Both the position numbers and the translations under genes were made by a program. Below, one piece after another: positions 54,932 to 64,000 of a stretch of 64,000 bases of DNA. The stretch lies in contig NZ_AUAR01000022.1 of assembly GCF_000428825.1 (NCBI RefSeq), forward strand, positions 1-64,000. Direction: 5' to 3'. The notes under the pieces are model-generated. The model had not been told where the DNA came from and did no database searches. It worked only from the letters and a program-made list of their open reading frames with translations. Every line of letters starts with the position of its first letter. Within the stretch, counting starts at the first letter, position 1. Source of the stretch: Desulfomicrobium escambiense DSM 10707. Lineage in GTDB: Bacteria; Desulfobacterota; Desulfovibrionia; Desulfovibrionales; Desulfomicrobiaceae.

Positions 54932-56161
54932 ATGCTCAAGGCCACTCTCGACATCATCGACCGCAGCGCCGACGAGCTCGTCCGGCTCCAGACCGCGCTG
55001 GTGGGCATCCCCGCCCTCGGGCCCACAAACGGCGGCCAGGGGGAGGCGGCCAAGGCCGAATGGCTGTCCGGATACCTGTCCGCTTTCGAAGGCGTCACGG
55101 TGGAGCGCATCGACGCTCCGGACGCCAGGGTCGAGAGCGGCGTCAGGCCGAGCATCGCGGTGCGGCGCCCCGGCAGAAGCCCGCGCACCCTGTGGCTCAT
55201 CGCCCACACCGACGTGGTCCCCACCGGCGACCTGTCCCTGTGGCAGTCGGACCCCTTCGTCCTGCGCCGGGAAGACGACCTCATCTACGGGCGCGGCGTC
55301 GAGGACAACCATCAGGGTCTGGTCAGCGCCCTCCTACTTCTGCGCGCCCTGGAACAGGCCGGGGCCGAAACGGAACTGTCTCTAGGCATCCTGCTGGCCG
55401 CCGACGAGGAGACGGGCAACGCCCTGGGCATTGAGCACATCCTGCGCGAGCGGCCGGATGTCTTCTCCGCGGACGATCTCGTCGTCATCCCGGATTTCGG
55501 GACAAAGGACGGCGCGGCCATCGAGGTGGCCGAGAAGAGCGTCCTGTGGCTCAAGTTCACGGTCCTGGGCCGGCAGTGTCACGCCTCGACCCCGGACGAG
55601 GGCGTCAACTCCCTGGTCGGGGCCTCAGCCCTGATCCTGGCCCTGGGGCGTCTGAACGACGTCTTCGGACGCACCGACGCCCTCTTCGACCCGCCGACCT
55701 CGACCTTCGCGCCGACGAAAAAGGAAGCCAACGTCCCCAACGTCAACACCATCCCCGGCCAGGACGTCTTCTACCTCGACTGCCGCGTGCTGCCCGACTA
55801 CCCCCTGGACGACGTCGAACAGGAGATCCGGCGCATCTGCGACACGGTCGAAGCCGAACACGGCGTACGCATCGCCTTCGAGCGCGTGGTGCGCGAACAG
55901 GCCGCGCCGGGCACCCCGGCCGACTGCGAGGCCGTCACCCACCTGGCCAAAGCCCTGCGCGAAGAACGCGGCATCGACCCGCGCGTCATCGGCATCGGCG
56001 GCGGAACCGTGGCCGCGGCCTTCCGCAAGCGCGGCCTGCCCGCGGTCTGCTGGTCGACGCTGCTGAACACCGCCCACCAGCCCAACGAACACTCCTCCAT
56101 CGCCAACACCATCGCCGACGCGCGGGTCTTCGCCCGCCTGCTCCTGGACAGCGAGGACTGA
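54932..56161 (+). CDS. M20-family zinc peptidase/deacylase
   Basis: This 409-aa enzyme belongs to the ArgE/DapE/ACY1 group. The metal and catalytic residues are in LIAHTDVVP (His-x-Asp), GRGVEDNHQG (bridging Asp), AADEETGNA (catalytic Glu and Glu ligand), VIPDFG and NTAHQPNEHSSI (last His). The substrate is not determined; M20 family diaminoacyl peptidases are closest in pattern. AAGGAG precedes the ATG. It ends one base before mnmG. Confidence 0.9.
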   Translation: MLKATLDIIDRSADELVRLQTALVGIPALGPTNGGQGEAAKAEWLSGYLSAFEGVTVERIDAPDARVESGVRPSIAVRRPGRSPRTLWLIAHTDVVPTGDLSLWQSDPFVLRREDDLIYGRGVEDNHQGLVSALLLLRALEQAGAETELSLGILLAADEETGNALGIEHILRERPDVFSADDLVVIPDFGTKDGAAIEVAEKSVLWLKFTVLGRQCHASTPDEGVNSLVGASALILALGRLNDVFGRTDALFDPPTSTFAPTKKEANVPNVNTIPGQDVFYLDCRVLPDYPLDDVEQEIRRICDTVEAEHGVRIAFERVVREQAAPGTPADCEAVTHLAKALREERGIDPRVIGIGGGTVAAAFRKRGLPAVCWSTLLNTAHQPNEHSSIANTIADARVFARLLLDSED

Positions 56162-56162
56162 G

Positions 56163-58042
<1,880 letters not shown>

Positions 58043-58043
<1 letters not shown>

Positions 58044-58085
58044 AAGAGTGCCTCCGGCGGGCAGGGGATGATCCCCTGCACCCCA
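58043..58085 (+). repeat. GCCTCCGGCGGG palindromic repeat, copy 1
   Basis: This 43-bp unit contains GCCTCCGGCGGG, the inner palindrome GCAGGGGAT-G-ATCCCCTGC and the end ACCCCA. It is identical to the unit exactly 100 bp downstream and begins at the last base of the mnmG stop codon. Confidence 0.92.
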
Positions 58086-58142
58086 TCGGGTGGGGCGTGT
58101 CTGGGGCTGTCCGAAGGTTCTGAGAAGGACGACTGGACGGGG

Positions 58143-58185
58143 GAAGAGTGCCTCCGGCGGGCAGGGGATGATCCCCTGCACCCCA
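58143..58185 (+). repeat. GCCTCCGGCGGG palindromic repeat, copy 2
   Basis: This is an exact direct repeat of 58043-58085, 100 bp away. Together the two units fill most of the mnmG 3-prime region and may act as a terminator or as a transcript-end stabiliser for both mnmG and the convergent gene. Confidence 0.92.
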
Positions 58186-58201
58186 GTTTGAAGGCAGCGT
58201 G

Positions 58202-58516
58202 CTACTCCCTGGTTTCGGAGGCGCAGTGGGCGAAGGACGGGACGTAGAAGCCGTCGACCAGTTCCTGGGCCAGGGCTTCGAGCCGCTCCACGAAGGCGTC
58301 GTCGAGGACCTTCTCCAGAGTCTCGTCCGAAGGCATGACCTCTTCCTCCGGCCCTCGCACCTTGAGCAGGATGACCCGCCCGTTGCTCATGACCTCGTAC
58401 CCGACAACCTTTGCCATGCCCTGACCGTGCAGGTCCCGGACATGCGCCGTGATGATCTCGTAAAGTTCCACGCCCGTGTCCGGCCTGGTCACGATGGAAA
58501 AAACGCGTTCCGCCAT
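58202..58516 (-). CDS. Small protein of unknown function
   Basis: This 104-aa soluble product, with strands VFSIVTRPDTGVELYEIITAHV and VVGYEVMSNGRVILLKVRG and an acidic helical C-terminal half (SDETLEKVLDDAFVERLEALAQELVDGFY), is not recognised. AAGGAG lies 6 nt before the ATG, and codon use matches its neighbours, so it is very probably a real gene. Confidence 0.75.
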   Translation of the reverse strand: MAERVFSIVTRPDTGVELYEIITAHVRDLHGQGMAKVVGYEVMSNGRVILLKVRGPEEEVMPSDETLEKVLDDAFVERLEALAQELVDGFYVPSFAHCASETRE

Positions 58517-58641
58517 ATAAATCTCCTTGGACCCCTAGCTTTCACGTTTGCCCCGCCTTGTAAACTGCCCGCAGCGCACTTCACAACCGTACCGAAGACC
58601 GGTAGACTTTCTTTTTTGAACACCTTCCCCGGAACCGTATC

Positions 58642-59046
58642 ATGAAACATCTCGTCGCCTCACGCATGGAGCGCTGCATCGGCTGCCACTCCTGCTCCCT
58701 GGCCTGCGCCCGGCTGGTGCACAAGTGCCTGTCCTGGGAGAACGCGGGCATCCGCATCCTGTCCTCGGGCGGGCTGTCCACCGGCTTCACGGCCAAGCTC
58801 TGCCTCGTCTGCGACCCGGCGCCCTGCGCCGCGGCCTGCCCCACGGGCAGCCTCAAACAGCGCAAGGGGGGCGGTGTGACGCAGAACAAGAAACTCTGCA
58901 TCCAATGCGGCAAGTGCGCCGCGGCCTGCCCCGTGGACGCCATCGCCCAGGACCGCCAGGGCAACCCCTACGTCTGCATCCACTGCGGCAGCTGCGTGGA
59001 GTTCTGCCCCCACGATTGCCTGGAACTGCGGGAGGCCGAAGGATGA
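58642..59046 (+). CDS. Four-cluster ferredoxin partner of the downstream oxidoreductase
   Basis: This 134-aa protein has sixteen cysteines in four [4Fe-4S] motifs (CIGCHSCSLAC, CLVCDPAPCAAAC, CIQCGKCAAAC, CIHCGSCVEFC). It has no signal peptide. It resembles the electron-transfer subunits encoded before tungsten aldehyde:ferredoxin oxidoreductases. The stop overlaps the start of that gene as ATGA, which strongly suggests a complex. Confidence 0.93.
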   Translation: MKHLVASRMERCIGCHSCSLACARLVHKCLSWENAGIRILSSGGLSTGFTAKLCLVCDPAPCAAACPTGSLKQRKGGGVTQNKKLCIQCGKCAAACPVDAIAQDRQGNPYVCIHCGSCVEFCPHDCLELREAEG

Positions 59047-60785
59047 TCACCGAAAATTTCAGAATCCTCGAAGTCAACCTGACCACGGGGCGTTCGGCCA
59101 TCAGGAACGTGCCCGGTGTGGAAACGGTCCTCGGCGGATCTGGCCTGGCGGCGAAACTGCACATGGAATACTCCCGGCCCGGCCTGGCCTGGGACGACCC
59201 CTCCCAGCCCCTCGTCTTCGCCATCGGCCCCCTGACGGGCTTCTTCCCGCTGATGAGCAAGACGGTCTGCGCCTTCACCTCGCCCCTGCACGGCCAGTAC
59301 GCCGAGTCCCACGCCGGAGCCCGCTCGGCCCTGGCCCTGCGCTTCGCGGGCATCGACGCGCTGGTGATCATCGGCAAGGCCGAACGACCGACCGTCCTGC
59401 ACCTCGGCGCCAACGTCATCGAGTTCATGGAGGCCGGCTACCTGTGGGGCAAGGACGCCCTGACCACGGGCAAGCTCCTGCGCCGCATCCTCAAGGGCTC
59501 GGGCCACCGCACCATCATGCGCATCGGGCCGGCCGGCGAGAACAAGTCGGCCATGGCCTGCATCAACGTCGACACCTACCGCCACTTCGGACGCCTGGGC
59601 GGGGGCGGCGTCATGGGCGCCAAAAACCTCAAGGCCATCGCCGTCGAAGGCAACGGCTCCTGCGAACTGCCGCAGGGCAAGGAGTACTCGGCCCTCTTCG
59701 CCGACATCTTCCGCAAGCTGACCGACACGGACATGATGCGCAAGTACCACAACCTCGGCACGGCCTCGAACCTCGAAGCCCTGAACGAGCTCAAGGCCCT
59801 GCCCTGGCGCAACCTCCAGGCCACCTCGGACCCGGGCATCGTCGGCATCACGGGCGAGCGCTTCGCCGACGACACCCTGCTCAGAAACGCCGCCTGCTCG
59901 GGCTGCCCCGTGGGCTGCATCCACATCGGCTTCGTGCGCGAGAAGTTCCACAAGGACAACCAGTACCTCTACCGCCAGGTCGGCTACGACTATGAGCCCA
60001 TCTTCGCCACTGGCTCCATGCTCGGCCTGACCCACGCCCCGGACGTGCTGACGGTCATGGACGAGGTGGAGAAGGCGGGCCTCGACGTCATGAGCGGCGG
60101 CGTGGCCCTGGCCTGGGCCACGGAGGCCCTGGAGAAGGGCGTGGTCACGCGGGAACAGACCGGGATCGACCTGCGCTTCGGCGACGCCCAGGGCTACATG
60201 CGGGCCGTGCACATGCTCGGCGGCGCCGTGAACGACTTCTGGCGCACCCTGGCCGGTGGAACCATGGCCGCGGCCGCCCGCTACGGCGGCGGGGACTTCG
60301 CCTGCGTGCTCGGCCAGGAGATGGCCGGATACGCCACGGGCGAGGTCTTCTACGTGGCCCAGGGCCTGGGCCTGCGCCACTCGCACCTGGACACCGGCGC
60401 CTACACCTACGACCAGTCCAAGGCCCCCAAGGACGTGGACAAGGCCCTGGCCTTCCTGCTGGAGGACGAACGCGAGCGCGTCATCCTGACCTCCATGGTG
60501 TCCTGCCTCTTCGCCCGCAAGGTCTACGACCCCGAAACCCTGCGCCAATGCCTGACGGTCCTCGGCGGCCAGGCCCTGGCCGACGGGCTGGACCAGGCCG
60601 CCGCCCGCATCCAGAAACTGCGCTGGCAGGCACGCGCCGCCGGCGGCTACGACCCCATGAACGTTCGCATCCCCAAGCGCTTCCTGGAGGTCGAGACCTG
60701 GAAGGGCCGCACCGACCCGCAGTACCTGGAAGAACTGCGCCTGGCTTACGCCGGGGCCATACGGGAGATGTGCGGCCAGGATTGA
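59043..60785 (+). CDS. Aldehyde:ferredoxin oxidoreductase-family tungstoenzyme
   Basis: This 580-aa cytoplasmic oxidoreductase holds a tungsten (or molybdenum) bis-pterin and one [4Fe-4S] cluster. The cofactor domain shows GPLTGFFPLMSKTVCAFTSP and RLGGGGVMGAKNLKAIAV. Three cluster cysteines are in ACSGCPVGC, and a fourth is in SMVSCLF. AOR enzymes oxidise aldehydes to acids or do the reverse. The exact substrate is not predictable. It is coupled to the four-cluster ferredoxin gene. Confidence 0.92.
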   Translation: MITENFRILEVNLTTGRSAIRNVPGVETVLGGSGLAAKLHMEYSRPGLAWDDPSQPLVFAIGPLTGFFPLMSKTVCAFTSPLHGQYAESHAGARSALALRFAGIDALVIIGKAERPTVLHLGANVIEFMEAGYLWGKDALTTGKLLRRILKGSGHRTIMRIGPAGENKSAMACINVDTYRHFGRLGGGGVMGAKNLKAIAVEGNGSCELPQGKEYSALFADIFRKLTDTDMMRKYHNLGTASNLEALNELKALPWRNLQATSDPGIVGITGERFADDTLLRNAACSGCPVGCIHIGFVREKFHKDNQYLYRQVGYDYEPIFATGSMLGLTHAPDVLTVMDEVEKAGLDVMSGGVALAWATEALEKGVVTREQTGIDLRFGDAQGYMRAVHMLGGAVNDFWRTLAGGTMAAAARYGGGDFACVLGQEMAGYATGEVFYVAQGLGLRHSHLDTGAYTYDQSKAPKDVDKALAFLLEDERERVILTSMVSCLFARKVYDPETLRQCLTVLGGQALADGLDQAAARIQKLRWQARAAGGYDPMNVRIPKRFLEVETWKGRTDPQYLEELRLAYAGAIREMCGQD

Positions 60786-60836
60786 AACCGGCATGAACAA
60801 CGGGCACCGAAGCCCCGTTCTTTCGGGAGGTTATGC

Positions 60837-61247
60837 ATGGAAAACCGGGATGTCCGCTGGCGCCAGCGTTTTGCGCAGTTCGAGAAATCCTTCGCCCTGT
60901 TGGAATCGGCCATCACCATCGAAAGGCTGACCGTCATCGAGCGCGCCGGGCTGATCCAGTTCTTTGAAATGGCCTTCGAGCAGGGCTGGAAGCTGCTCAA
61001 GGATTATCAGGAGTCGGTAGGGTTCGAGATCGTCAGCCCGCGTCAGGCCATCAAGCAGGCCTTCCAGTCCGGACTCGTCGCCGACGGCCACGCCTGGATC
61101 GGGGCCCTGGAAGACCGCAACCTGACCACACACACCTACAACGAGCAGACGGCTTTGGCCGTGGAGGAAAAAATCCGCTCGTCCTATCACCCTCTCCTCA
61201 AAGCCCTGCACGAAACCTTCAACGCAAAGGCCCGCGAGGAACGATGA
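60837..61247 (+). CDS. HEPN-like protein of a HEPN/MNT toxin-antitoxin pair (HI0074 family)
   Basis: This 136-aa helical protein of the HI0074/nucleotidyltransferase-substrate-binding family contains FEMAFEQGWKLLKDYQ and EDRNLTTHTYNE, an R-x4-H motif typical of HEPN ribonucleases. In HepT-MntA type systems the HEPN protein is an RNase toxin silenced by AMPylation by its MNT partner. GGGAGG precedes the start. The last 4 nt overlap the MNT gene. Confidence 0.87.
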   Translation: MENRDVRWRQRFAQFEKSFALLESAITIERLTVIERAGLIQFFEMAFEQGWKLLKDYQESVGFEIVSPRQAIKQAFQSGLVADGHAWIGALEDRNLTTHTYNEQTALAVEEKIRSSYHPLLKALHETFNAKAREER

Positions 61248-61564
61248 ACGACCTTTCCCGGACCGGGCTGCGGGACGGCGACATCGCGCTCATCGTCAAT
61301 GCGGCGAAACGCTTCCCAGAAATCCGCCAGCTCGTGCTTTTCGGCTCGCGGGCCAAGGGCACGCACAAGCCGGGCTCGGACGTCGATCTGGCCATCAAGG
61401 GCAACCGGCTGACCTACGACACCCCTGTCCGCCTGGCCGGCATCCTCAACGAGGAACTGCCGCTCCCCTATTTCTTCGATGTGGTGGATTACGAAACCAT
61501 AACGGAACGGCAGCTGGTCGAGCACATCGACCGCGTCGGCGTCGTACTGCTCGATCAGTCCTGA
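61244..61564 (+). CDS. MNT-type minimal nucleotidyltransferase (HI0073 family), antitoxin
   Basis: This 106-aa nucleotidyltransferase has the Pol-beta motif LVLFGSRAKGTHKPGSDVDLAI (GSx10DxD) and a later Asp in FFDVVDYE. In HEPN/MNT modules it AMPylates and neutralises the HEPN toxin. It starts inside the HEPN stop codon and overlaps the 3-prime end of the convergent thpR gene by 10 bp. Confidence 0.87.
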   Translation: MNDLSRTGLRDGDIALIVNAAKRFPEIRQLVLFGSRAKGTHKPGSDVDLAIKGNRLTYDTPVRLAGILNEELPLPYFFDVVDYETITERQLVEHIDRVGVVLLDQS

Positions 61565-62115
61565 GTCCCGAGGGCGACCTGCGCCACCCTGCGATACTCC
61601 GGACCCGAAGGACGAAGGACGCTCTGCCAGAGCACGGCGCTGTCCACACCGAACGCGGGCCAGTCCCGCGTCAGCGCCCTGGCGAGTCCCGGCCAATCGT
61701 CCCCCCTGGCAGCCTCCTTGATCCGCGCCACGGTGACGTGGGCGACGAAGGGCCGGGTTTCAGCGGCAAAGCCCTCACGGGACAGTTCAACGTCCAAGGC
61801 TGCGAAATATTCAGCGTACTCCCGCATTCCTTCGGCGAATCCCAACCAGACCACGCGCGGCGCGCCCCGAGGCGGAAAAAAACCACCCGCCCCGCCCTGC
61901 AGTTCGAACCGTCCCCGAGCCGCCGCCCGCATGGCCTTGACGATGCCCCCGACCTTGGCCTCGTCCGTCTCCCCCAGGAACTTGAGCGTCACGTGCGCCA
62001 GCTCCGGCCGCACCCAGGAAACCTTCGACGCCAGCCGGCCCTTCCAAGCGGCCTGGATCTCGCGGATAGCCTGCGCGTAGTCTTGGGGAATGGGGATGCC
62101 TATGAAAAGCCGCAT
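61555..62115 (-). CDS. thpR: RNA 2-prime,3-prime-cyclic phosphodiesterase (ThpR/LigT)
   Basis: This 186-aa 2H phosphoesterase has both catalytic HxT motifs, HVTLKFLG and HVTVARIKEA. It opens 2-prime,3-prime-cyclic phosphates and can seal certain tRNA halves in reverse. MRLFIGIPIP at 62115 is the normal family start, although the frame is open further upstream. Confidence 0.92.
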   Translation of the reverse strand: MRLFIGIPIPQDYAQAIREIQAAWKGRLASKVSWVRPELAHVTLKFLGETDEAKVGGIVKAMRAAARGRFELQGGAGGFFPPRGAPRVVWLGFAEGMREYAEYFAALDVELSREGFAAETRPFVAHVTVARIKEAARGDDWPGLARALTRDWPAFGVDSAVLWQSVLRPSGPEYRRVAQVALGTQD

Positions 62116-62156
62116 GTGTGGTACCGCCTGATACGTAACGTGAAGGAAAGGCATGG

Positions 62157-62176
62157 ATTCCCGCCTTTGCGGGAAT
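62157..62176. repeat. REP-like palindrome ATTCCCGC
   Basis: ATTCCCGC-CTTT-GCGGGAAT, followed by GACAT, is a short hairpin of the type scattered through many proteobacterial genomes. It lies upstream of the thpR start. The rest of 62177-62320 has no recognisable content. Confidence 0.6.
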
Positions 62177-62320
62177 GACATCGGACTGCGGCGTATTGCG
62201 CGTGATTTGATCGGAACTTCGCCGATGGTGACAGGCACAGCCTACCGTGCAGAGCAAGCGTCATCTCCGCGCAGTCGTCCATCTTACATTCCCCACCCCT
62301 GAAAGGCAGGCAGCCCCCCG

Positions 62321-62509
62321 CTTCCGCGCCAAGCGAGTCCGGGTCGGGGCGTTGCGGGCGCGTCGACTGTCCGACCGAACTAGGCATCGTTTGGTTTCCC
62401 GTCGTCAACCGCCCCGAGCACAACCTCTGCGCCCTGCACGCGACGGGGAACCATTACGAGGCCGGCGAGGAAGTTTCGACGTGCCCGCAACGCCCCGACC
62501 CGGACTCGC
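62321..62509 (+). repeat. Dispersed structured element, copy C (diverged stem)
   Basis: The closing helix pairs 62333-62359 with 62483-62509 perfectly over 27 bp. Its sequence is unrelated to the helix of copies A and B, yet the interior keeps CTGTCCGACCGA, AGGCATCGTTTG, TTCCCG, CGTCAACCGC and CATTACGAGGCC. The small hairpin is GTCG-ACTGTC-CGAC (62362-62375). Conserved inside with a covarying stem is the signature of a selected fold. Confidence 0.82.
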
Positions 62510-62567
62510 GCCCCCCACCGAAGCCCCTTCCCCCGCCATCATCCTTCATCCATCATCCATTCGTCAT

Positions 62568-64000
62568 CTACAAAGCCAGCTCGCCGTCACCGCCTTCGGC
62601 ATACATCCCGACCAGTTCCCACAACGTCCTCACTCCGAACCCCGTGCCCCCTGGCCTGAAGACCGAGGCGTTCTCGTCGGTCCAGGCCGGGCCGGCGATG
62701 TCCAGATGGGCCCAGTCCACGCCCTCGGGCACGAAGTTCTTCAGGAACATGGCCGCGTAGATGGCCCCGCCCTCGCGCGTGGCGATGTTCTTCAGGTCCG
62801 CCACGTCGCTTTTCAGCGGCACGCCGTATTCGGCCCACAGGGGCATGGGCCAGTAGCGCTCGCCCACGCGGCTGCCGCCCTCGCGGATGCGCTGGTCAAG
62901 TTCGGCCGTGGTGGCGAACACGGCGGCGACCTTGGTGCCCAGGGCTACGAGGCAGGCGCCGGTCAGGGTGGCCAGGTCCACCAGGATCTCGGGCTCGAAG
63001 CGCGCGCTGTAGGCCAGGGCGTCGGCCAGGATGAGGCGGCCTTCGGCGTCGGTGTTGAGTATCTCGACGGTCTTGCCGTTCATGGCCGTGACCACGTCGC
63101 CGGGTTTGGTGGCCCTGCTGCCCGGCACGTTCTCGGTGCATGGCAGCAGCCCCACCACGCGCCGCGGCGCCCCGCCGGCCAGGCCGATGGTCTTGAACAG
63201 ACCCAGGATGGCGGCCGCGCCGGCCATGTCGCCCTTCATCTCGTGCATCTTGGCCGCGGGCTTGAGGGAAATGCCGCCCGTGTCGAAGGTCACGCCCTTG
63301 CCGACGAAGACCAGGGGACGGCCGCCGTCCGGGTCCGAGTCCAAGACAATGAAGCGGGCCGGCGTGTCGCTGCCGCGGAAGACCGAGGCGAAGGAGCCCA
63401 TGCCCATGGCGATGATCTCCTCTGGCCCGAAGGCCTGCACGCTGAAGCCGAACTGCACGGCCAAACCGTGGGCCACGCCGGCGAGATGCTCGGGCGTGGC
63501 CACGTTGGACGGGGTGTTGACCAGGTCGCGCGCCAGGCGCACGCCTTCGGCCACGGCCATGGCGCGGTCCAGCCGGGCCCGCATGTCCTCGTCGCCGCCC
63601 AGGATGGCGAAACTCGCGGGAGCGTCGTCCTCGCCGGGGTCCGACTTGAAGGCCGTGAACCTGTACCCGGCCAGCAAGACGTCCGTGACGCACTCCGCGG
63701 CCATGTCCCCATCCAGTCCCAGCCTGTCCAGATGTCCGGCATCAACGGCCATGCGGGTGAGTTCCTGGCCTGCCGCGGCGCGCACGGCCGTGCCCACGGC
63801 GGAGCGGAATGCGTCGGCATCGACCTCGTCAGCCCTTCCCAGGCCGACCAGCAGGCAGGACCCGGCCGCGCCGGAACACAGCCGCGTCCGCCCGGCCTTG
63901 CCGGAAAAGGCCATATCAGGGTCCACGCCGAGGGCCGTGAGCATCTCCCGATCCTCCTCGGCCCAGGAAGCGCCTTCGGACCTGAACATGACGAGGGTCG
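62568..64000 (-). CDS. pepA: Leucyl aminopeptidase PepA (M17), N-terminus outside the window
   Basis: This is a cytosolic dimetal aminopeptidase. The C-terminal catalytic domain is complete: [18 protein letters not shown] (Lys and Asp), [23 protein letters not shown] (Asp, Glu and Arg) and the late GATWTDENA-like segment. An ATG at 63989 would give 473 aa. However, the frame continues upstream to the window edge as [10 protein letters not shown], which fits the first strand of the N-terminal domain, so the gene probably starts beyond base 64000. Confidence 0.93.
   Translation of the reverse strand, partial: TLVMFRSEGASWAEEDREMLTALGVDPDMAFSGKAGRTRLCSGAAGSCLLVGLGRADEVDADAFRSAVGTAVRAAAGQELTRMAVDAGHLDRLGLDGDMAAECVTDVLLAGYRFTAFKSDPGEDDAPASFAILGGDEDMRARLDRAMAVAEGVRLARDLVNTPSNVATPEHLAGVAHGLAVQFGFSVQAFGPEEIIAMGMGSFASVFRGSDTPARFIVLDSDPDGGRPLVFVGKGVTFDTGGISLKPAAKMHEMKGDMAGAAAILGLFKTIGLAGGAPRRVVGLLPCTENVPGSRATKPGDVVTAMNGKTVEILNTDAEGRLILADALAYSARFEPEILVDLATLTGACLVALGTKVAAVFATTAELDQRIREGGSRVGERYWPMPLWAEYGVPLKSDVADLKNIATREGGAIYAAMFLKNFVPEGVDWAHLDIAGPAWTDENASVFRPGGTGFGVRTLWELVGMYAEGGDGELAL

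Noticed and set aside
58053-58180. Idea that the twin repeats after mnmG are the start of a CRISPR array
   Set aside because: Only two units exist, the spacing between them is 57 bp, the unit is internally palindromic over most of its length, and no cas gene is in the window.

Overview
The window is chromosomal DNA of high G+C content (above 60% by eye) from a sulfate-reducing bacterium of the Desulfovibrionales. The strongest evidence is two adjacent gene sets for transmembrane redox complexes that are typical of this order. One is Hmc (hmcA-F, with an Rrf2 regulator and an Rrf1-type response regulator) and the other is Tmc (a TmcA-type tetraheme cytochrome c3 with TmcB, TmcC and TmcD). A tungsten-type aldehyde:ferredoxin oxidoreductase, SelB, a rubredoxin and a PxxKW cysteine-rich protein agree with this. 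The genus cannot be fixed from the sequence alone.

Layout. 1-525: the end of an IS256-family transposase and its presumed terminus. 526-7658 (minus strand): Tol-Pal envelope system (tolQ-tolR-tolA-tolB-pal), a PHP phosphoesterase, a DUF151 nuclease, miaB and cutA. 7749-10124 (plus): nth-tgt and a nitroreductase. 10181-23767 (minus): the respiratory block, read as tmcD-C-B-A, a terminator, then hmcA-B-C-D-E-F, a double-domain universal stress protein, rrf1, a sensor kinase and rrf2. 24234-30146: an unknown membrane protein, then the coupled genes lpd-maf-pgpA and hrpB. 30534-34573: a small type VI secretion cargo module (DUF4123 adaptor, unknown small protein, Tli4-like lipoprotein, lipase effector). 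34946-40466 (minus): selB, M18 aminopeptidase, rubredoxin, ribosomal protein S1, cyclophilin. 40657-43578: small lipoprotein, CDF metal exporter, cupin, inactive-looking LapG-like protein, TetR regulator. 43694-49106: PilZ protein, M23 peptidase, acyl-ACP thioesterase, diguanylate cyclase, PfpI protein, CBS response regulator. 49437-54833: a PPDK-like phosphotransferase, an orphan transcript candidate, a zinc-ribbon protein, an esterase and PxxKW. 54932-64000: M20 peptidase, mnmG, a four-cluster ferredoxin with its AOR, a HEPN/MNT pair, thpR and the start-truncated pepA.

How the genes work together. Hmc and Tmc are both expected to pass electrons between the periplasmic cytochrome c3 pool and the cytoplasm or menaquinone pool, and here they share one locus. 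The tail of the hmc cluster carries Rrf2, Rrf1, a stress protein and a kinase, which suggests redox or stress control.

The most unusual item is a dispersed structured element of about 160-190 nt present in three same-strand copies (30212-30397, 34675-34859, 62321-62509). Its interior is conserved, but its long closing helix has unrelated sequence in the third copy and still pairs perfectly over 27 bp. That pattern indicates a selected RNA or DNA fold rather than an ordinary terminal-repeat MITE. Two of the copies bracket the type VI cargo module. Other points of interest are an apparent orphan transcript at 52294-52750, an HmcA with 15 rather than 16 heme motifs, a LapG-like protein with Ser in place of the catalytic Cys, a PPDK-like enzyme without a recognisable PEP barrel, and a rubredoxin with a shortened metal knuckle.
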